A stretch of 64,000 nucleotides of DNA, taken from NCBI GenBank assembly GCA_022821085.1, contig JAJEEG010000006.1, positions 580,405-644,404 of the forward strand, in the 5' to 3' direction. The notes beneath the pieces were generated by a model. The model did no database searches. It was not told the origin of the DNA and was given only the letters and a program-made list of their open reading frames with translations. This stretch comes from Candidatus Latescibacterota bacterium. Lineage in GTDB: Bacteria; JAAXHH01. The translations under genes were made by a program, and so were the position numbers. Positions 1 to 8,922 of the stretch are shown here, piece after piece (the stretch's first letter is position 1; every line of letters begins with the position of its first letter).

Positions 1-741
1 CTGGTACAGCCAGAGGTTCAGGAAGTTGAGGAAGGGCTGGTCGCCGCGGACGGACATGTAGCCGAGGTCCTCGCGGGTCAGCGGTTTATCCGGATCGAGG
101 GCGTAAAGCAGCGGATTCTGTCTCGCGTAGATCACCGCTTCCACGTTGTCCGTGAACATGACGTCCACGTCGCCCGACGCCACGGCCGGCTGGACGTCCA
201 GGTTGTTCTCGAACATGACGATCGTGGCCTGACGGATGTTGGCGCGTACGTAGGCTTCGTTGGTCCCACCGTAATTGGCGCCGATCCGGACGCCGGGCCG
301 GTCGATGTCCTGCAGGCTTTTGAAACGCTCGCGGTCGGCCTTTCTGATGAGCGGTGACTTTCCGATGGTGACGTACGGGTCGGTGAGGGCCAGATCTCTC
401 TGCCGCTTCAGTGTCCGGGTAATTCCGCCCATGGCCAGGTCGAAACGGTCGTTCAGGGTATCTTCGGAGAGGTTGCTCCAGGTCGTGGGCACGAACCGGA
501 CGCTGACGCCGAGGGCTTCGCCGAGCAGATGGGCCGCGTCGATGTCCATGCCCTCGTAAGTACCGGTCTCCAGATTCAAATAGGTGAACGGCTTGTAGTC
601 GCCCGTCGTCCCGATCCGGATCTCGCCCCGTTCCCGGACCCGGTCCAGCAGGGAGGTCTGGGCGTGGACATGCACCGAAAGGGCACACAGGCAGGCAAGC
701 AGAAGAAGCGATGGGATGGCGCGCATAGGGTTTGTGCTCAT
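1..741 (-). CDS. PheC-like cyclohexadienyl dehydratase / periplasmic amino-acid-binding protein (3' end outside window)
   Basis: The ORF track misses this frame because the gene runs off the left edge. Read from the ATG at 741 it gives a signal peptide (hydrophobic SLLLLACLCALSVHVHAQ) and then a type-2 periplasmic binding fold. The segments IRIGTTGDYKPFTY, VPTTWSNL, GGTNEAYVRAN and TDNVEA match bacterial cyclohexadienyl dehydratases (PheC), which evolved from amino-acid-binding proteins and convert prephenate or arogenate in the periplasm. The Trp, the Asn of GGTNE and the Glu of TDNVEA occupy the places of PheC active-site residues, which favours an enzyme over a transporter subunit. No ABC permease lies nearby. 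GGAG sits about nine bases before the ATG. The C-terminus is not visible. Confidence 0.8.
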   Translation of the reverse strand, partial: MSTNPMRAIPSLLLLACLCALSVHVHAQTSLLDRVRERGEIRIGTTGDYKPFTYLNLETGTYEGMDIDAAHLLGEALGVSVRFVPTTWSNLSEDTLNDRFDLAMGGITRTLKRQRDLALTDPYVTIGKSPLIRKADRERFKSLQDIDRPGVRIGANYGGTNEAYVRANIRQATIVMFENNLDVQPAVASGDVDVMFTDNVEAVIYARQNPLLYALDPDKPLTREDLGYMSVRGDQPFLNFLNLWLYQ

Positions 742-810
742 TAATCACTCCGATAGCGTAAGATTCGATGTGGGAACTTTGATCGACCTGCGGATCAGGC
801 TGTCGGTGAG

Positions 811-839
811 TTTATAGTGCTTCCGGTCCTGCGTGTCAA
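811..839 (-). promoter_or_regulatory. sigma70-type promoter for the PheC-like gene
   Basis: On the minus strand TTGACA (839-834) and TATAAA (816-811) are separated by exactly 17 bp, a near-consensus housekeeping promoter. Transcription would begin about 60 bp before the ATG at 741. Confidence 0.7.
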
Positions 840-845
840 TGCATC

Positions 846-874
846 TTGACAGGCCGGTGCCGGGCTTCTACCTT
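846..874 (+). promoter_or_regulatory. candidate promoter for the CRTAC1-RnfD-like pair
   Basis: A perfect TTGACA box (846-851) is followed after 17 bp by TACCTT (869-874). It lies back to back with the PheC-like promoter. Because it is downstream of the GTG at 833 that opens the longest ORF, it supports the ATG at 953 as the true start. Confidence 0.45.
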
Positions 875-952
875 GAATCGGCACCTGGACCATTCGGAAT
901 ACACCTGTCATACCCGTCTGTCCACCCGCTGGATATCTTGTCCCTTCAGGCC

Positions 953-2737
953 ATGTCACCAGCCCCCTCCAGTGCAATACGGACATCGGCGACCACGCTG
1001 TTCATCATTCTGATCATTTCGCCCTTCTTCCTCGACCGTTGGCTGTCGCGCGAGACGGACGTACGCGAAACAGACGCCGCAAATCCGGGACGGTACGGTT
1101 TCCTGTTGACCGACGCGACTGTGGCGGCCGGCATTGACTTCGACCATGCGAAGCCGGAACTCGATCCGAAGCTCGACCCGATCATGCCCCATATCTCGGC
1201 CCTCGGGGCGTCCGTCTCGGTCGTGGATTTCGACAACGACGGGTGGCAGGACCTTTACGCGACCAGCAGCCGGAAGGGGACGCCGAATGCCCTGTACCGG
1301 AACCTGGGCGACGGAAGCTTCGCGGAGGTTGCCGGAGCGGCCGGCCTGGCCGATGTGAACGGAGAAGGCGGCGTATCCATGGGCTCGGTGTGGGGGGACT
1401 ACGACAACGACGGTTTCGAGGACGTTTTCATCTACATGTGGGGCCGCCAGCGCCTGTACAGGAACCAGGGAGACGGCACCTTCGAGGACGCGACCGGCGC
1501 GGCCGGGCTCGACCGGTGGATGAACGCCAACAGCGCGGTGTGGACGGACGTCGACCGGGACGGCCTGATCGATCTCTACGTGGGTGGATATTTCTCGGAA
1601 GTCCATGACCTGTGGCAGGTTACGACGACGCGGATCATGCAGGAAAGTTTCGAATACGCGGACAACGGCGGACACAACTACCTCTTCCTGAACCGGGGAA
1701 ACGGCCGTTTCGAGGACGTGACGGAAGCGTACGGCGCGGACTGCACGCGTTGGACCATGTCCGTCGGCGCGGCGGACCTGAACGGCGACGGCTGGCCCGA
1801 TCTGTACCTGGCCAACGACTACGGTCCCGAGGTGCTCTTCCTCAATATCGAAGGGAAGCGTTTCGAGCAACCCGCCGGGACCACGCTGGAGGAGACCTCC
1901 AAGAGCGGCATGAACGTGGCCTTCGGCGACCTGTACAATGACGGCCGCGCGGATGTCTACGTGACGAATATCTCAAAGCGCGGTTACCTGTTCCAGGGGA
2001 ACAATCTCCGTCGCAACCTGATTGAGGAAAACGGCCGGATGATCAACATCGCGGAGGGGGAGATCGCCGACGCGGGCTGGGCCTGGGGCGCGCAGTTCGG
2101 GGACCTGAACAATGACGGTTTCGTGGACCTGTTCGTCACCAACGGCTTCGTCTCGGCCGATCCGGAGGAAGACTACTGGTACGAGATGTCGCGGGTCGCC
2201 ATGGGCAACAACAACATCTTCCAGGACGTGAGGAACTGGGCGCCGATGGGCGATCAGAGCCTGTCGGGATTCGAGCGGTCCAGGCTGTACCTGAACGACG
2301 GCACCGGGCGCTTCTACGACGTGGCGGAATCCGTCGGCGTAGTCGACCGGTACGACGGCAGGGGCGTCGCCCTGGCCGACCTGTTCAACCGGGGCGTGCT
2401 CGACGTGGTGGTGGCCAACCAGGACGGTCCCCTGCTCCTGTACCGGAACGAGGTCGAGCAGGGGAACGCGTGGATTGCCTTCGAACTGAGGGGCGCCCGC
2501 GGCAACGCGAGCGCCATCGGCGCGGAGGTCCGGGTATTCTGGGACGGACGGCAACAGGTTCAGGTCGTGACGGCGGGTGCGGGTTTCGCCGCCCAGAGTC
2601 AGCGCAGACGGCATTTCGGACTGGGAGCCGCCACGGAGATCGAGCGGGTCGAAATACGCTGGCCGGCGGGGACGGTGCAGGCACTGGAGCGTCCCGAAAT
2701 CAACCGGCTGCACACCGTGATCGAACCGGAGGGATGA
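953..2737 (+). CDS. CRTAC1 family protein (FG-GAP/VCBS repeats plus ASPIC/UnbV domain)
   Basis: The protein begins with a short charged region and one hydrophobic segment (TTLFIILIISPFFL), so it is probably exported or membrane-anchored. Then come repeated FG-GAP/VCBS units with calcium-binding-like DxDxDG or DxNxDG cores such as VDFDNDGWQDLY, GDYDNDGFEDVF, DLNGDGWPDLY and DLNNDGFVDLF, forming a predicted beta-propeller. The last 80 or so residues (AIGAEVRVFWDG, FGLGAATEIERVEIRWPAG) are an ASPIC/UnbV domain. The longest ORF starts with GTG at 833, but a promoter-like element lies downstream of that, so I prefer the ATG at 953. The stop overlaps the start of the RnfD-like gene, implying co-translation. 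The biochemical role of such proteins in bacteria is unknown. Confidence 0.85.
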   Translation: MSPAPSSAIRTSATTLFIILIISPFFLDRWLSRETDVRETDAANPGRYGFLLTDATVAAGIDFDHAKPELDPKLDPIMPHISALGASVSVVDFDNDGWQDLYATSSRKGTPNALYRNLGDGSFAEVAGAAGLADVNGEGGVSMGSVWGDYDNDGFEDVFIYMWGRQRLYRNQGDGTFEDATGAAGLDRWMNANSAVWTDVDRDGLIDLYVGGYFSEVHDLWQVTTTRIMQESFEYADNGGHNYLFLNRGNGRFEDVTEAYGADCTRWTMSVGAADLNGDGWPDLYLANDYGPEVLFLNIEGKRFEQPAGTTLEETSKSGMNVAFGDLYNDGRADVYVTNISKRGYLFQGNNLRRNLIEENGRMINIAEGEIADAGWAWGAQFGDLNNDGFVDLFVTNGFVSADPEEDYWYEMSRVAMGNNNIFQDVRNWAPMGDQSLSGFERSRLYLNDGTGRFYDVAESVGVVDRYDGRGVALADLFNRGVLDVVVANQDGPLLLYRNEVEQGNAWIAFELRGARGNASAIGAEVRVFWDGRQQVQVVTAGAGFAAQSQRRRHFGLGAATEIERVEIRWPAGTVQALERPEINRLHTVIEPEG

Positions 2738-3579
2738 TGAGCGCAACGAGGGCCGCGGCCGCCGAATCTGCCGCGGAACCGCCGAAGGGACCGTCGCCGG
2801 GACCGCCGAAAGGGGCGGGATGGCAGATCGACCCGCGGTACCTGTCCTCCAGCCTGATCACCCTGATCCTGGTCTTCGGCCAGCTATACGTGGGATTTCT
2901 CCACGACCTGTCGCAACTGTTCACGGCGATCGCCGTGGCCCTGGCGGCGGAGATGGCCCTGGGCCGCCTGTTGACGGGCAGGTGGCTCAACCCCGCCAGC
3001 GCGTACATCACCGGGATCAGCTGCGGGATTCTGCTGAGATCACTTTCGCTGTGGCCCTTCGCCATCGCCAGCCTGCTTTCCATCCTGTCGAAATACGTCC
3101 TCCGCTTCAGGGGACGGCACCTGTGGAATCCGTCCAACTTGGGTATCTGCGTAGTACTCTTCGCGGCGCCCGGGACGGTGGCCGCCCTGAGCGAGCAGTG
3201 GGGCAACGACCTCTGGGCCATGGCCGTGATCTGGGTGCTGGGATCGGTCATCCTCTGGCGGGCGAAGCGTTTTCACGTTACCTTCACCTACGCCGCGTCC
3301 TTCGTCGCGCTCGCCTACGTGCGGTCCCTGATCACCGGAACGCCGTTCCTGTCCGAAGTCGCGCCCATCACCGGCCCCATGTACCAGCTCATGGCCTTCT
3401 TCATGGTCACGGATCCCGCCACGTCCGTCTCCTCGCGACGCGGCCGCATCGGGGTGGCCTTTCTCGTGGCCCTGGCAGAAATGGTGTTGAGGCTCTTCGA
3501 AATCGTGAACGCGCCGCTGTACGCGCTGTTCCTGGTGGGTCCGGCGGCGAAGGTATTGGATTTGAGACGTTCGGCCTGA
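2734..3579 (+). CDS. RnfD/NqrB-like integral membrane protein
   Basis: A roughly 280-residue polytopic membrane protein of the RnfABCDGE subunit D / NqrB family. Recognisable segments are GRWLNPASAYITGISCGILLR, SKYVLRFRGRHLWNPSNLG and the late FMVTDPATS motif before a terminal hydrophobic stretch. RnfD and NqrB normally carry flavin within ion-pumping electron-transfer complexes. Here none of the other Rnf subunits is in the window and the partner is the CRTAC1 protein. The ORF-track start at 2470 lies inside the upstream gene. The plausible starts are the tandem ATGs at 2734 and 2737, just after GGAGGG and overlapping the upstream stop. The proline-rich first 30 residues are not typical of the family. 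Confidence 0.75.
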   Translation: MMSATRAAAAESAAEPPKGPSPGPPKGAGWQIDPRYLSSSLITLILVFGQLYVGFLHDLSQLFTAIAVALAAEMALGRLLTGRWLNPASAYITGISCGILLRSLSLWPFAIASLLSILSKYVLRFRGRHLWNPSNLGICVVLFAAPGTVAALSEQWGNDLWAMAVIWVLGSVILWRAKRFHVTFTYAASFVALAYVRSLITGTPFLSEVAPITGPMYQLMAFFMVTDPATSVSSRRGRIGVAFLVALAEMVLRLFEIVNAPLYALFLVGPAAKVLDLRRSA

Positions 3580-3710
3580 TTACGACGCTTAAAGAACTAC
3601 ATTCAAAATCTGTGCGGTATACAAAGGATCTTTCCGTCGAGTGAAGGAAACGATTTGTGTTCGAAGCCATTTTCCGGAAAACCGGACCATACAGCTTTAA
3701 AACCGTAGAG

Positions 3711-5378
3711 TTAAAGGTGTGCCAAACTCAAAATGTGATCTAGTTTTTCGCTGACTTCAGGATGGATTTCGTCCTGTCTCATTACAGCAGCTAATTGAAA
3801 GAGATCACTTTTTGTTGTGTAGTTCTCAATACGTTCTAGTAAGGGGATAAGAAACTCGTCACTTGCCTTTACTCTCATCAAAGAGACATGATCACCAAAA
3901 AGATCTGTTCCTTGAGGTATTTGGGCCCAAAATGCTCTATCTATTTCCTGATTGAGAAGTGGGAACCCAACAAATCGTTTAATTGCATCAGGTATCAGCA
4001 GGTAGTTTTCTATTTCATAGCGGCGCCATCGCAGTACCACTAAACCGGACTGCTGAGTTTCTGCATCGGGCATGTCTTGATTGTCTCCATCAAGAATACA
4101 CACGGCACGAAGCTCAGGTACGATTGCCTTCATGGCAAAATAGTGGTCTCTGGCTTCCTTTAAGCTTTTACCACCCAGCCAGTGAACAAACGCCCGTTCG
4201 AAGAAAAACCGAGCATTATGCTCAAGGGTTTTTGCCCACTCATGTAACAAGTGCTGGTCGGAATTTCCTTCGACATAAAGTACCGCACCTAACTCGCGAG
4301 CCAGCATAATGCCGGTGGTTGTTACATGTTTGAGTGCTTCTCGCAGTTGGTCTCTTTCGGATCTATTGGTAAGTTGACGTGGTTCATTACCAAAAAGACT
4401 GATTACCCGTTCTGGAAGAGTTGCGTCAAGAACTACAGGAGAATGAGTTGCGACAATCACTTGACCGCCATTTGAACGTGCGACTTTGCGAATAAGATCG
4501 TAAACTTGCTGCTGTAGAATTACATGCTGATGAGCATCCGGCTCATCGAGCAAAATCACTGAAGCAGGTCTGGCATAGATGAACGCCAATAGCAATAAGA
4601 CCTGTAATGTACCACTACCAGCGTTTGAAAGATCGAGAGCTCGTGTGTTGTCCTGTTCCCTATATTCACAGACTATATAGGGTTGTGCAGATGAATATGA
4701 AGGTTTCTGTAATTCCATCCGAAAGAGCTCGTAGATATGACCGGCTACATAATCCCAGCTGTTCTCGTCCGTGTCTTCAGCAATTTCTAAAAGAAGGTTT
4801 CTAAGGATTTCACCAGGACGACCCTGACCTATCAGTAAATCTTGCATTCCTCGGTCTCGCCGAGGTTCGTCGCGTTCGATCCCGGAGAGTGGTGGAACGT
4901 GCACGATGTTGACATTACGAGCTTCGTCAGGAGGGAAATCGCCAAGTTCGTCACTTTCTAGTCCCTTGGCGTTTAGAGGACGTGCATACATCAGTTCCCT
5001 ATTTGCATACTGAAGTTCGATGCCACATGACCAGGATCTTTCGTTATCGTATCCATTCACTACAATCTCAATGAGCCTTCGTACTCCAGACATACCTTGA
5101 GGTCCGGTGACCCTTCGATCATTCCACAATAGATTCATCTCACGCAAGGGTACGGCGGTAATGTCAGCTCGGGGGATGGCAACACCAGATCTAGTTACTG
5201 CTCGTCCTCCTTCACGCTGTGTCAGCCACCTGTCTAGTGCGAATTTCCATGTGGCGATAGCCTGCAGTAGCGTGGTTTTACCAGCATTGTTCGGACCGGC
5301 CAATACTACGGAATCGGCGAGTTCGAATACGTGTTCTTTAAATCCTTTGAAGTTTTTTATTACTACTCGTCGTATCAC
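3711..5378 (-). CDS. AAA-family ATPase with C-terminal TOPRIM/DUF4435-like domain (OLD/PARIS-like)
   Basis: A 555-residue ABC-type ATPase with Walker A GPNNAGKTT (about 28-36), ABC-like signature SNAGSG (251-256), Walker B VILLDEPD (274-281) and an H-loop THSP (311-314). The C-terminal third looks like a TOPRIM/DUF4435 module, with VEGNSD (Glu370), ILDGD (428-432) and RRYEIENYLL (452-461). This order recalls OLD-family nucleases, GajA, and fused AriA-AriB (PARIS) anti-phage proteins. It is shorter than typical fused PARIS proteins and has no UvrD-like GajB partner. Translation starts at GTG, with AAGGA about 12 bases upstream. Base composition is visibly A+T-rich compared with both neighbours, which suggests horizontal acquisition. 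A defence role is inference. Confidence 0.75.
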   Translation of the reverse strand: MIRRVVIKNFKGFKEHVFELADSVVLAGPNNAGKTTLLQAIATWKFALDRWLTQREGGRAVTRSGVAIPRADITAVPLREMNLLWNDRRVTGPQGMSGVRRLIEIVVNGYDNERSWSCGIELQYANRELMYARPLNAKGLESDELGDFPPDEARNVNIVHVPPLSGIERDEPRRDRGMQDLLIGQGRPGEILRNLLLEIAEDTDENSWDYVAGHIYELFRMELQKPSYSSAQPYIVCEYREQDNTRALDLSNAGSGTLQVLLLLAFIYARPASVILLDEPDAHQHVILQQQVYDLIRKVARSNGGQVIVATHSPVVLDATLPERVISLFGNEPRQLTNRSERDQLREALKHVTTTGIMLARELGAVLYVEGNSDQHLLHEWAKTLEHNARFFFERAFVHWLGGKSLKEARDHYFAMKAIVPELRAVCILDGDNQDMPDAETQQSGLVVLRWRRYEIENYLLIPDAIKRFVGFPLLNQEIDRAFWAQIPQGTDLFGDHVSLMRVKASDEFLIPLLERIENYTTKSDLFQLAAVMRQDEIHPEVSEKLDHILSLAHL

Positions 5379-5499
5379 TTTATGTATCGGTTCCTTTTGA
5401 TTCCTGGCAACATTGACATGCCACGACCAATCCTTTTATGATTTGAACTCGTTAAAATATAGGCGTATGACTACTTCCTGTCAATCGGAGCGAGGGAGA

Positions 5500-5527
5500 T
5501 TGAACAGCACTATGTATCGAATAGACT
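5500..5527 (+). promoter_or_regulatory. weak candidate promoter for the Gfo/Idh/MocA gene
   Basis: TTGAAC (5500-5505) and TAGACT (5522-5527) are 16 bp apart, about 65 bp before the start codon. The match is only moderate. Confidence 0.3.
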
Positions 5528-5592
5528 GCGGGCATTTCGGGCTCAGATCTTGTGGTTAACGTCGTGTAATTCAGGATGAACAGGAGAATACC

Positions 5593-6606
5593 ATGGCCCA
5601 CAGGGTAGGCATCGTCGGCGTGGGCGGCATCGCGCACTGCCACGGCCGGGCGGCCCGGGAAGCGCCCGAAGCGGAACTCGCCGGGATCTGCGACGTCTCG
5701 GAGGAGGCGCTGGACCGGTTCGGCGGGGCCTTCGACGTTTCCGGCCGCTACACCGACCTGGAACGCATGTTGCACGAAGAGGAAATCGACATCCTCTCCG
5801 TCTGTACCTGGGGAAACTCGCACGCCGACATCGCCATACGGGCCGCGCGGTCGGGCCGGGTCAGGGCGATTCTCTGCGAAAAGCCGATCAGTTCGACGGC
5901 GGCCGAATGCGAAGCCATGATCGAAGCCGCGCGGGAACACGGCGTGCTGCTCGCTGAGGCCTTCAAGTTCCGCCACCACCCGTGCCATATCAGGGCGAAG
6001 GAGCTCATCGACAACGGCGAGATCGGCAAGGTCATGTTCATCCGCAGCACCTTTACGGCCGCGGTCGATCCCGGAAACCTCAGGCCGGATTACAACTGGC
6101 GGTTCAACAGGGACAAGCGCGGCGGCGCCACTTACGACCTGGGCTGCTACTGCATACACCACGCCCGGTTCATCACGGGCAGCGAACCGGAACGGGTCCA
6201 TGCGCGCGGCCACTACGGCACGCGGTCCCGGGTGCCGGAGTCCGTCCTGGCGCAGCTCGAGTTCCCCGATGAGATCAGCGCACAGTGCGCCTTTTCCTTC
6301 CGGTTCTACGGATCCCAGGAGTTCGAGGTGTACGGTACGGACGGCTACATGCGCATGGACATGGCCTGGAACAACGAAGACCACCCGGTCGCACTGGAAA
6401 TCCTAAAAAACGACGGGGAGGAAAGAACCGTCCGGTTCGCCCCGGTCTTTCAGTTCACCGACCAGTTGCGGCACCTGTGCGACTGTCTCGAATCCGGGCG
6501 GCCGCACCGGATTCCACCGGAGAACAGCCTGGGCAACATGCGGGTCATCGACGCGGTGCATGCGTCCATAGACGCGGGACAGCCCGTGGTATTGAATCCC
6601 GTGTGA
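5593..6606 (+). CDS. Gfo/Idh/MocA family NAD(P)-dependent oxidoreductase
   Basis: A full-length 337-residue enzyme with an N-terminal Rossmann fold (GIVGVGGIAHCHG) and the family motif CEKPISSTAAE, followed by EAFKFRHHP at the start of the substrate domain. Members oxidise or reduce sugars, inositols or related polyols with NAD(P). The substrate cannot be read from this sequence. The ATG follows CAGGAGAA. The gene is flanked by the A+T-rich ATPase and a VOC protein, neither of which fixes a pathway. Confidence 0.88.
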   Translation: MAHRVGIVGVGGIAHCHGRAAREAPEAELAGICDVSEEALDRFGGAFDVSGRYTDLERMLHEEEIDILSVCTWGNSHADIAIRAARSGRVRAILCEKPISSTAAECEAMIEAAREHGVLLAEAFKFRHHPCHIRAKELIDNGEIGKVMFIRSTFTAAVDPGNLRPDYNWRFNRDKRGGATYDLGCYCIHHARFITGSEPERVHARGHYGTRSRVPESVLAQLEFPDEISAQCAFSFRFYGSQEFEVYGTDGYMRMDMAWNNEDHPVALEILKNDGEERTVRFAPVFQFTDQLRHLCDCLESGRPHRIPPENSLGNMRVIDAVHASIDAGQPVVLNPV

Positions 6607-6718
6607 TCTACCGGATTTGCTTGATGAAAGCGCAATGCAGACCTTATGTAAGAAACCAATGACACCATGGGAACAAGGACGAGGACACCTCACACGCAAC
6701 AAGGGAGGACATCGAGCA

Positions 6719-7114
6719 ATGAGAATCACACACACCAGCGTCACCGTAGACGACCAGCAGAAGGCGCTTCGCTTCTACACGGAAACACTCGGCTTCCAGT
6801 TGAAGCACAACATACCCCTGGGAGAACATTCCTGGATCACCCTGGTATCCGAGGATGATCCGGATGGAACGGAGCTGGTGCTCGAACCTGACGCCTATCC
6901 CCCGATGCGACCGTTCAAGAAGGCCCTTGTGGAGGACGGTATTCCCTGGACCGCTTTCTCGGTCGACGACGTCGCAGCCGAACACGAGCGGCTCGAGGCA
7001 AAGGGCGTGCGGTTCGTACAGCCGCCAACGGATGCCGGGGACGTTGTTATTGCCGCCTTCGACGATACCTGCGGCAATTTGATCCAGATTATGGCGCAGA
7101 AGGATCAGGCGTGA
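6719..7114 (+). CDS. VOC (glyoxalase/bleomycin-resistance fold) family protein
   Basis: This 131-residue single-module protein begins MRITHTSVTVDDQQKALRFY, the typical first beta-alpha unit of vicinal-oxygen-chelate proteins, and ends with FDDTCGNLIQIMAQ, the usual last strand. Candidate metal ligands are the early His5, a central Glu in ELVLEPD and the late region near GNLIQI. The track start at 6617 is rejected because GGGAGG lies correctly spaced before the ATG at 6719. Members include glyoxalases, dioxygenases and resistance proteins. The specific substrate is unknown. Confidence 0.85.
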   Translation: MRITHTSVTVDDQQKALRFYTETLGFQLKHNIPLGEHSWITLVSEDDPDGTELVLEPDAYPPMRPFKKALVEDGIPWTAFSVDDVAAEHERLEAKGVRFVQPPTDAGDVVIAAFDDTCGNLIQIMAQKDQA

Positions 7115-7179
7115 CGATCGCATAAACCCGTCGGCCATCTTGTGACCCGCGGGCATGATGCTTATTTTCAGGGAGGAAC

Positions 7180-7611
7180 ATGATGCTCAGGAACATCCTC
7201 GCGGCCATCGTCGGCTACGTGGTCATGGCCGCCGTACTCTTCGTACTCTTCTCGCTGCTGTGGGTGGCGGTGGGACCTTCGCGCGCCTTCCAGCCGGGTT
7301 CGTGGGAAGTACCCGCCGGCTGGGCGCTGGGTTCGCTCGTGCTGGGGTTCGTGGGGGCGTGTGCCGGCGGAAAAGTCTGTGCCAGGGTGGCGCACGATGG
7401 CAGAGGCGCCATGATCCTGATCGGCCTCGTCATCGTGTTCGGGGTGGTGAGAGCCCTGACGCCGGTGGAGATACCGGCAGGACCGCGTCCCGACGATGTG
7501 TCGTTGATGGAGGCGACCGCGGGGGCCGTTCATCCGGCGTGGTTCAACTGGCTCAATCCGCTGATCGGGGCCGTGGGCGCCTGGTTCGGATCGCGGAAGC
7601 CGCGCGCGTAG
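7180..7611 (+). CDS. small integral membrane protein, function unknown
   Basis: This 143-residue protein has about four hydrophobic segments (near residues 5-30, 45-65, 78-95 and 120-138) and a basic C-terminus (SRKPRA). A strong AGGGAGG precedes tandem ATGs at 7180 and 7183. I do not recognise a specific family. Small four-helix membrane proteins of this size are common as orphan genes, and nothing nearby suggests a partner. Confidence 0.75.
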   Translation: MMLRNILAAIVGYVVMAAVLFVLFSLLWVAVGPSRAFQPGSWEVPAGWALGSLVLGFVGACAGGKVCARVAHDGRGAMILIGLVIVFGVVRALTPVEIPAGPRPDDVSLMEATAGAVHPAWFNWLNPLIGAVGAWFGSRKPRA

Positions 7612-7631
7612 CATTCGCGTACGCAGCGTTC

Positions 7632-7659
7632 AACGCGTAGCAAACAACGTGTAGCAAAC
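7632..7659 (+). repeat. 14-bp tandem direct repeat in spacer
   Basis: Two copies of AACGYGTAGCAAAC lie head to tail, followed by a degenerate third, in the 118-bp spacer before the YbdK-type ligase gene. Confidence 0.6.
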
Positions 7660-7729
7660 AAAATGTAAACCAGCAGTAGCATCTCAGCGGTCCATCGACC
7701 GGACCCGGATTTCCGGAACGGCTCGAACC

Positions 7730-8833
7730 ATGAACTTAGACGAAATGACCCTCGGCGTCGAAGAGGAATACCAGATCATCGACCCCGACTCGCGGGAGCT
7801 GACTTCCTACATCTCCGAGTTTCTCGAAAAGGGGAAGCGGGTCTTCCGCGACCAGGTCAAGCCGGAGTTCCTTCAGTCCCAGGTGGAAATGGGCACCGAG
7901 GTCTGCAGGGACATCAAGGAAGTCCGGAGGGAGATCGCCCGGCTTCGGAGCATGGTATCCGAAATCGCCGAGAAGAGCGGCCATCGGATCGTGGCGGCCG
8001 GCACCCATCCCTTTTCCCGCTGGCAGGAGCAGGAAATCACCGAGAAAGACCGGTACCGCAGCCTGGTCGCCGACCTGCAGTACGTCGCCCGCCGCCTGCT
8101 CATCTTCGGCATGCACATCCACGTCGGCATACCGGATCGGGAACTGCGCATCGACACCATGAACCAGATCAGCTATTTCATGCCGCACGTCCTGGCTCTT
8201 TCTTCTTCATCCCCCTTCTGGATGGGCGACAACACGGGGCTCAAGTCCTACCGGAGCATCGTGTTCTCCGAGTTGCCCAGGACGGGCATTCCGGATCGTT
8301 TCGACTCGGCTGCCGAATACGACCATTTCATCCAGACGATGATCAAGACCGGCTGTATGGACGAGCCCACGAAGATCTGGTGGGACGTGCGGCCCCATCC
8401 CCGTTTCCCCACGCTGGAACTCCGGATCTGCGACTGCATCACCGAAATCGACGAAGTGGTGGCTATCGTGGCCCTGGTGCGGGCGGTGGCGACCAAGTTG
8501 ATCCGGCTGCGCCGCGAGAACCAGTCATGGAGGTACTACCGACGCGACCTGGTGGCCGAGAACAAGTGGCGCGCGATCAAGGATGGGCTGGACGGGAACC
8601 TGGTCGATTTCGGCAAGGAAGAAGAGGTGCCGCTGCGATTCCTCATCGAGGAACTGCTGGACATCGTGGACGACGTCGTGGATCCACTCGGCGTCCGGGA
8701 AGAGATCGAGTATATCCGGGTCATGCTCGAGCGGGGCAGCAGCGCGGACCGGCAACTCAGGACTAATGGTGAGACCGGTGATCTGAAGGCGGTCGTGGAC
8801 CAGCTCGCCGAGGAGACGGTGACCGGACTCTGA
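7730..8833 (+). CDS. YbdK-type carboxylate-amine ligase (glutamate-cysteine ligase GCS2 family)
   Basis: A 367-residue member of the GCS2 family, whose signature opening is LGVEEEYQIIDPDSREL. Other family segments are QSQVEMGTEVC, RIVAAGTHPFSRW, FGMHIHVGIPD and WWDVRPHPRFPTLELRICD. Enzymes of this group carry out ATP-dependent gamma-glutamyl ligation. E. coli YbdK has weak glutamate-cysteine ligase activity and its physiological substrate is unsettled. No glutathione synthetase gene is in the window, so a glutathione role should not be assumed. Confidence 0.88.
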   Translation: MNLDEMTLGVEEEYQIIDPDSRELTSYISEFLEKGKRVFRDQVKPEFLQSQVEMGTEVCRDIKEVRREIARLRSMVSEIAEKSGHRIVAAGTHPFSRWQEQEITEKDRYRSLVADLQYVARRLLIFGMHIHVGIPDRELRIDTMNQISYFMPHVLALSSSSPFWMGDNTGLKSYRSIVFSELPRTGIPDRFDSAAEYDHFIQTMIKTGCMDEPTKIWWDVRPHPRFPTLELRICDCITEIDEVVAIVALVRAVATKLIRLRRENQSWRYYRRDLVAENKWRAIKDGLDGNLVDFGKEEEVPLRFLIEELLDIVDDVVDPLGVREEIEYIRVMLERGSSADRQLRTNGETGDLKAVVDQLAEETVTGL

Positions 8834-8922
8834 TCGGGACGAAGGGCACTGGTGATTATCCATCTCGATTTTTAATAGCTCGATTTTTAATTGCGCCGGA
8901 CAAGGAGAAACACGAGGACCCC

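Noticed and set aside
86-748. 220-residue minus-strand ORF at the left edge
   Set aside because: It is a shifted frame. The true reading from ATG 741 gives a signal peptide and PheC-like motifs.
3711-5592. Mobile element carrying the A+T-rich ATPase
   Set aside because: I found no transposase, integrase, terminal inverted repeats or clear target duplications at its edges.
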